This document shows, piece after piece, positions 59,606 through 64,000 of a DNA stretch of 64,000 nt (the stretch's first letter is position 1; every line of letters begins with the position of its first letter). The stretch comes from Frigoriglobus tundricola (GTDB lineage Bacteria > Planctomycetota > Planctomycetia > Gemmatales > Gemmataceae): NCBI RefSeq assembly GCF_013128195.2, contig NZ_CP053452.2, positions 5,022,001-5,086,000 on the forward strand. The letters run 5' to 3'. The translations under genes were made by a program, and so were the position numbers. The notes below the pieces were generated by a model that was given only the letters and a program-made list of their open reading frames with translations, had not been told where the DNA came from and did not search any database.

Positions 59606-60055
59606 TCACTCGGCCTTTTCGCCCCACACCTGGACGCCGAAGCCGTTGAGGTCGATGTCCTCGCCCTTTTCGGCCTCGCCCGGGCCGCCGCGGTCGAGCG
59701 ACAGCCGCACGTAGGCCCAGATGCTCGCCTTCTCGCCGGTCATGTCGTAGCCGGTCGCGTCCACGTCGGCCTCCAGCAGCCACCGCCAACTGCGGCGCTC
59801 GTCCTTGCCGCCGTCGGTCGCCTCTTCCTGCCAGCCCTTCAGCACCCGCGACAGGTTCTGTACCGCCGTCCGCCAGCTCTTGGTCTCGGTCACGTGCAAG
59901 CGGATCTCGTCCGGGGCGGCCTCGACCGTCGCGTTCGGCACCGTTTTCAGCGCCTCAAACAGCTTGTGTTCAAGGGCCGTACACCGCCACGGCGACCACA
60001 GGTAGAAGGTGACGCTCGGCGCTTCCATCGTCAGTCCGAACAGGTCCACCCGCAT
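59606..60055 (-). CDS. hypothetical protein
   Basis: 149 residues. It begins MRVDLFGLTMEAPSVTFYLW and includes a helical middle (SWRTAVQNLSRVLKGWQEEA) and a beta-rich end (ASIWAYVRLSLDRG, NGFGVQVWGE). No family recognised, no signal peptide. Normal GC and codon use, so probably real. Single gene. Confidence 0.6.
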   Translation of the reverse strand: MRVDLFGLTMEAPSVTFYLWSPWRCTALEHKLFEALKTVPNATVEAAPDEIRLHVTETKSWRTAVQNLSRVLKGWQEEATDGGKDERRSWRWLLEADVDATGYDMTGEKASIWAYVRLSLDRGGPGEAEKGEDIDLNGFGVQVWGEKAE

Positions 60056-60117
60056 GGCGGCCCTCCGCGTGTCGGTCGCGTAACATCTCTCAATGCAATC
60101 TAGCTCGTAAGTGTCAT

Positions 60118-60206
60118 CTTGGGAGGGGGAACCCCCCGCGGGTTCCCCCTACGACCCCCTCCGGCCTTGGGAGGGGGAGCCCACCGCGGGTTCCCCCTAC
60201 GACCCT
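60118..60206. repeat. tandem direct repeat, 48-bp period, nearly two copies
   Basis: CTTGGGAGGGGGAACCCCCCGCGGGTTCCCCCTACGACCC-type sequence starts at 60118 and again at 60166, with a few differences. Each unit contains the self-complementary GGGGGAAC...GTTCCCCC. It lies upstream of the phosphatase gene and may influence its expression. Confidence 0.65.
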
Positions 60207-60232
60207 TCCTGCTTCGGAAAAGGTAAGTGGCG

Positions 60233-61060
60233 ATGCCGCCGACATTCGTGGACTACCCCGTCATTGCGATCAGCGACGTACACGGCCGCGTCGAGTGGCT
60301 CGACAAGCTCCTTGCGAAGCTCCGCACCCGTCCCGAATGGCCCCGCGCGCGGCTCGTGTTTCTCGGCGACCTCGTGGACCGGCACCCGGAGGTGCAGGCG
60401 CTCGTGTCGCGCGTGCTGGAACTGCTCGCGGAGAAGCCCGGCAGTACGTGCGTTGCGGGCAATCACGACTTCGCGCTGGCGCGGGCCGCGGGGCTGGGCG
60501 GCCCGCCGTCCGCGTCGTGGGCGTGGCGGTACGCGGCGAACTACGATCACAAGCCGACCTTCCTCAGCTACCTCGGTCGCACCCCGGACTTCCTGCCCGC
60601 CGGGCGGTGGGAACAGGAACTCGCCGACCTGAAGGCCGCGATGCCAGCGGACCACCGGGCGTTTCTGGCCGAACTGCCGTGGGTCGCCGAAGCGGAGGGC
60701 CACGTTTTCCTGCACAACGGCCTGTCGCCGGAGTTGGACTGCCCGGCCGCGGTGCAGGTCGAGTGCCTGCACCGGAAGGTGTGGGACCGGGCGGTCGTGA
60801 ACCCGCGGTTCGGGACCGACACCGACCGGCTGTTCAACCCGGAGTACCCCGTGTGGCTCGGGGCGGACAAGCGGCTGTCTGCGCACCCGCTGCCGCTGCC
60901 GGGCAAGGTGCAGGTGACCGGGCACATTACGGTCGACGCGCCGGACGCGAACGCGGTGCGCGTCCGCATCGACACCAGCGGCGGCACCCGCGAGCCGCTA
61001 ACGGCGTGCGTGCTGAGCGGTCCGGCCGCCGCGCCGGAGTTCGTCTTCAGCGACCGGTGA
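60233..61060 (+). CDS. PPP-family phosphatase / metallophosphoesterase
   Basis: 275 residues from ATG 60233, with AAGG about 10 bases upstream (GTG 60227 is an alternative). The dimetal motifs are in order: ISDVHGRVEW (D-x-H-G), FLGDLVDRHPEV (GD-x-x-DR), VAGNHDFAL (GNHD), and a later GHITVD with the second metal His. It resembles the PPP serine/threonine phosphatases and ApaH-like enzymes. The substrate, phosphoprotein or dinucleotide, is undetermined. Confidence 0.85.
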   Translation: MPPTFVDYPVIAISDVHGRVEWLDKLLAKLRTRPEWPRARLVFLGDLVDRHPEVQALVSRVLELLAEKPGSTCVAGNHDFALARAAGLGGPPSASWAWRYAANYDHKPTFLSYLGRTPDFLPAGRWEQELADLKAAMPADHRAFLAELPWVAEAEGHVFLHNGLSPELDCPAAVQVECLHRKVWDRAVVNPRFGTDTDRLFNPEYPVWLGADKRLSAHPLPLPGKVQVTGHITVDAPDANAVRVRIDTSGGTREPLTACVLSGPAAAPEFVFSDR

Positions 61061-61148
61061 GGTGGGGCGCGCCGGCCGAACGCCTCGAAACGCACCCACG
61101 GGGGATTCGACAGGCTTTCGGAACGGACTCGAACTTCGGGTTTTGTTC

Positions 61149-61685
61149 TCAGCGGCTGAGGAGGAGAGCGAGGACGCCGAGCGGCACGGCGATCACCAGG
61201 CCAATGACGAGAACGATCAGGTACTCGAACAGGACCACCAGACAGGCGCGGGCGAACGAAGTCGGCAGCATCCCGGCCCGGATGCCGGCCGCGATCAGGA
61301 AGCCGATCGGCAACTGAACGAGGGACGCGAGAAGACTCATCACCGGGTCCCCCTGACCGCCGTTCATGTTGCCCAGCCCGACGCCCATCGCGACACTGAT
61401 CGGGATGCTGGCGATCACACCGATGATAAAATTGGTGAACACGATGCCCATCGCTTTGCCCACTCCCGGCTCCGGGATGAGCGCCGCCGCGCGGCGCCGC
61501 ACCGGCCGCTCGTAGTCGTCCTCGTCTTCGTCCTCATCCCAGTCCCCGGTGGTGCGCTCACTCAGCCGGGGCAGACACTTGTTCGCAAGCGACACGCCGC
61601 CGCGGAGGATCACCGCGGCGAGTAACAGGCCGATGGGGAGAAAGAAGACCATCACACAGATAAGGACACCGATTCCGTCTGCCAC
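61149..61685 (-). CDS. small membrane protein, paralogue-like partner of the gene at 61847
   Basis: 178 residues from GTG 61685, with GGAG upstream. Hydrophobic helix at ~5-30, an acidic then basic linker (GDWDEDEDEDDYERPVRRR), then three more hydrophobic segments to the C-terminus (FTNFIIGVIASIPISVAMG, FEYLIVLVIGLVIAVPLG). The layout matches the neighbouring gene. No named family. Confidence 0.6.
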   Translation of the reverse strand: MADGIGVLICVMVFFLPIGLLLAAVILRGGVSLANKCLPRLSERTTGDWDEDEDEDDYERPVRRRAAALIPEPGVGKAMGIVFTNFIIGVIASIPISVAMGVGLGNMNGGQGDPVMSLLASLVQLPIGFLIAAGIRAGMLPTSFARACLVVLFEYLIVLVIGLVIAVPLGVLALLLSR

Positions 61686-61846
61686 GGCGAACTCCAGAAC
61701 GGATGTTGGACCGAGCCTCGGGCGCGGGGTGCCCAACGGCTTCCGCGTCGATTGTATCGGCTCACCACGCCTGCCGATAAACAATACCCGTCGGAACGAG
61801 CCGCCCGCCCGGAGCACGAGTTCGTCTTCCGTAACGGGAGCCCGGG

Positions 61847-62380
61847 CTACCCGAAGACCTCTGCCACCAAGAAAACGGCGGAGACCACCACCAACACGAC
61901 GAACAGCGCAAGAGCGTGGTGGACGAGTGCAATCAGTGCCGCCCGGAGGAGCGTGGTCGGCAGCAACATGACGAGGAGCAGAGTCAGGGCCGCGAGGCCC
62001 GGCGGCGCGGTCAGGGCCACGAGCGCCAAAACCACCCACCCCGGCGGCACGGCGTCACCGACATCGAGTTCCTCGACGAGCACCGCCAAAAGGGCGAACA
62101 CGATCCCGCTCGCCAGCGCCGACAGGAACGCGATCATCATCCCGTTCCCGTGCGTCGGTACGGGAACGGCCCCGGCTCTCGTCCGCCGGCGCGGGGGCAC
62201 CGGTTCCAGGTCGCCGTCCCAGTCCCAGTCCTCGATCGGATCGACCGGTTCGGTCTTCGCGGGGCCGAGCAGCCGGTTGGTGAGCCGCACCGCCGCGCGG
62301 ACGAGCGCGCCGCCGGCGAACAAGGCGCTCAGCAGCACCACGCCGAGGAGGACGAACATGAACACGCCGGCGATTGCCAT
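61847..62380 (-). CDS. small membrane protein with acidic-basic linker
   Basis: 177 residues from ATG 62380. One helix (FMFVLLGVVLLSALFAGGAL), a linker reading EDWDWDGDLEPVPPRRR, and three to four further hydrophobic segments (ALASGIVFALLAVLV, LAALTLLLVMLLP, FVVLVVVSAVFLV). Same plan as the gene at 61149, suggesting an old duplication. The product may act as a pair. Function unknown. Confidence 0.6.
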   Translation of the reverse strand: MAIAGVFMFVLLGVVLLSALFAGGALVRAAVRLTNRLLGPAKTEPVDPIEDWDWDGDLEPVPPRRRTRAGAVPVPTHGNGMMIAFLSALASGIVFALLAVLVEELDVGDAVPPGWVVLALVALTAPPGLAALTLLLVMLLPTTLLRAALIALVHHALALFVVLVVVSAVFLVAEVFG

Positions 62381-62482
62381 GCCCGCCCCCGTACGGAAAA
62401 CGTCCGATCTCGCATGGTATCCGAGTCCGCGCGGGTGATACAACACCGCGGGGCGGACGCAACGGTCTTTAGCGGAGCAGCG

Positions 62483-63751
62483 ATGGTCGGCTCGGTGCCG
62501 GGACGGCTCGCGACGATGATGTTTCTTCAGTACTTCGGGCTGAGCGCGGTGATCGTGCCGCTCACCCGCTACCTCCAGACGCCGCCGGGCGCCGGCGGGC
62601 TCGGGTTCTCCCCCCTGCACGTCGGGTACATCTACATGACGTTCGCCGTCGGCGCGGTCGTGGCGCCGCTGGTCGTCGGGCTGCTGGCCGACCGCTGGTT
62701 CGCGGCCGAAAAGGTGATCGCCGCCACGCACGCGGCGATGGCCGCGCTGATGGGCGCCGCGGGGCGCTGGTGCGACACCTACGACGGCACCGGCGCCGAC
62801 CCGGCCGACGCCGTCGGGCCGCTGTTCGCGCTGGTCCTCGGGTACGCGGTCGGGACGCAGATCACGCTCACCCTCACCAACGTCATCAGCTTCCGCAACC
62901 TGGCCGCCGGCGCCGGCGCGTTCTGGTACGTGCGCCTCACCGGCACGTTCGGGTGGATCGTCGCGGGCGGCGTCGTCGGGTGGGGCATGAACCCGATCTC
63001 GCCGCAACCGCTGTACGTGGCGGCGGCGACCTCGGCGGTGCTGGCCGCCTTCGCGCTCGCGCTGCCGCACACCCCGCCGAAGGGGTACGGCCGCCCGGTG
63101 GGCGAGGTGATCGGCCTGCCGGCGGTGAACATGCTCCGCGACCGGCCGTTCGTGGTGTTCGCCGGCGTGCTGGTGCTGTGCAACATGATGAACCAGTTCT
63201 ACGCGCTGTTCACGTCGCCGTACCTGCACGACCTGGGCGTGGCACTCGACCTCGGGCCGTACGGGGAGCTGACGCCGGAGGTCGTGATGACGCTGGCGCA
63301 GTGGTGTGAGATCGGGTGCATGGCCGCGTCGCCGTGGCTCCTGCGGCACCTGAGCCTGAAGCGGCTGATGGTCCTGGGGCTGGCCGGGCTGGTGCTGCGG
63401 AACGCGCTGCTGTTCTCCGCGCACGTGCCGGGCATCGTGGCCGTGGGGCTGCCGATGCACGGGTGGGGGTACGCGTTCTACGGCATGCTCGGCGCGTACT
63501 TCGTGGACCGCGAGGCGCCGCAGCACCTGCGCGCCGGTGCCCAGTCGCTCGTCACGTTCTTCGGCAGCGGCCCGGCGGTCCTCGCGGGCAACTTCCTGGC
63601 GAGCCACACGGTCGCAACGCACCGCGCCGGTGGCCTCACCGATTGGCAATCCGTGTGGCTCGTGCCGCTGGCCGGGTACGCCGTCGCGCTGGTGGTGTTC
63701 GTGTTGCTGTTCCGCGAACCGCCGAACGCCGACCGATCGGTTCAGACGTAA
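62483..63751 (+). CDS. MFS transporter, nucleoside-permease-like
   Basis: 422 residues from ATG 62483, twelve hydrophobic segments. It resembles the NHS/NupG-type permeases: LATMMFLQYFGLSAVIVPL at the start, GLLADRWFAAEKVIAATH after helix 2, ITLTLTNVISFRNL in helix 4, and a C-terminal YGMLGAYFVDREAPQHLRA. Such carriers move nucleosides with protons. The substrate here is inferred only from resemblance. Confidence 0.8.
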   Translation: MVGSVPGRLATMMFLQYFGLSAVIVPLTRYLQTPPGAGGLGFSPLHVGYIYMTFAVGAVVAPLVVGLLADRWFAAEKVIAATHAAMAALMGAAGRWCDTYDGTGADPADAVGPLFALVLGYAVGTQITLTLTNVISFRNLAAGAGAFWYVRLTGTFGWIVAGGVVGWGMNPISPQPLYVAAATSAVLAAFALALPHTPPKGYGRPVGEVIGLPAVNMLRDRPFVVFAGVLVLCNMMNQFYALFTSPYLHDLGVALDLGPYGELTPEVVMTLAQWCEIGCMAASPWLLRHLSLKRLMVLGLAGLVLRNALLFSAHVPGIVAVGLPMHGWGYAFYGMLGAYFVDREAPQHLRAGAQSLVTFFGSGPAVLAGNFLASHTVATHRAGGLTDWQSVWLVPLAGYAVALVVFVLLFREPPNADRSVQT

Positions 63752-63757
63752 GGGGGA

Positions 63758-63873
63758 GTCACCACAGAGACACAGAGGGCACAGAGAGAAGAACAAAACA
63801 GAGGGGGACGGCGTGGGTTTATTCAATTCATTGCCTTCCCGTCTTCTCCGTGCTCTCTGTGCCCCTGTGGTGA
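63758..63873. repeat. second copy of the CACAGAG-family inverted repeat
   Basis: Arm 63758-63790 (TCACCACAGAGACACAGAGG...) mirrors 63843-63873 imperfectly. The motif GCACAGAG/CTCTGTGC is shared with the repeat at 28845-28942. It sits between the MFS gene and the next gene. Confidence 0.6.
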
Positions 63874-63931
63874 ATCCTGATTTCTTTGATCTGTGTTCAT
63901 CTGCGGTGCTTTACTCTTCGGAGGTCTGAGC

Positions 63932-64000
63932 ATGTTCACTTCATCCGCGGCGCGCCCGCTGGCGCTCGTGACCGGTGCCAGTGCCGGGATCGGTACCGAG
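63932..64000 (+). CDS. short-chain dehydrogenase/reductase, 3' end outside window
   Basis: 23 codons from ATG 63932 after GGAGG. The N-terminal TGASAGIG is the classic SDR nucleotide-binding motif (TG-x3-G-x-G). The rest lies beyond the window, so substrate and length are unknown. Confidence 0.75.
   Translation, partial: MFTSSAARPLALVTGASAGIGTE

Overview
The window is high-GC DNA with strong G/C bias at third codon positions. Its gene content points to a planctomycete of the Gemmata group (Gemmataceae). Indicators seen here are ECF sigma factors fused to C-terminal extracytoplasmic domains, a DUF1559 protein, PQQ-type and FG-GAP propeller proteins, a Tad-like von Willebrand factor A (VWA) protein, a LON-domain/DUF309 pair, and many short intergenic palindromes. 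No rRNA, tRNA, CRISPR array or phage gene was recognised. The assignment rests on protein-family resemblance judged by eye, not on a search.

Layout. 0-6 kb: a truncated TlpA-like protein, then two divergent ECF sigma factors, one fused to a secretin-like domain and one to a beta-propeller, the latter abutted by a decayed transposase. 6-13 kb: a lipoprotein, galT, a gene cut by an in-frame stop, nadD, purM, a secreted propeller, a DUF4365 pair and a MarR regulator. 13-19 kb: a PQQ-repeat membrane protein, two paralogues of an unnamed family flanking a HExxH metallopeptidase-like protein, and a family 2 glycosyltransferase. 19-25 kb: ECF transporter A and T components, a DUF2934 protein, a large duplicated secreted protein and gluQ. 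25-26.4 kb is a graveyard of IS66 and glycosyltransferase fragments. 26.5-32 kb: LON/DUF309, a GspF-like protein, an ArnT-like glycosyltransferase carrying an in-frame palindromic repeat, and an acetylxylan-esterase-like hydrolase.

32-38.6 kb holds an IS1595-type element with clean ends and target duplication, a hypothetical membrane protein, and a MacB/FtsX-type ABC permease (frameshifted) with its ATPase. 38.7-47 kb: ettA, a DUF1559 operon, clpS, a TIM-barrel protein, a decayed HNH module and glgC. 47-53 kb: a pseudokinase locus with three frame breaks, an FG-GAP protein, a GT87-like protein, the acetolactate synthase regulatory subunit and a small conserved protein. 53.2-58.8 kb: a Tad/VWA surface-type protein interrupted by an intact 2433-bp IS66 element with an 8-bp target duplication. 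Removing the IS restores an open frame of 1060 codons. 59.6-64 kb: a hypothetical protein, a PPP-type phosphatase, two related small membrane proteins, an MFS permease and the start of a short-chain dehydrogenase.

The housekeeping genes (nadD, purM, gluQ, clpS, glgC, ilvN, ettA, galT) are scattered, not in one pathway operon. Several otherwise well-conserved genes are broken by single-base changes. That may reflect real gene decay or sequence error; raw reads would decide. I found no convincing new multi-gene system. The most unusual items are the sigma-secretin fusion opposite the sigma-propeller fusion, the in-frame repeat inside the ArnT-like gene, and the scarless-looking IS66 disruption of the VWA gene.
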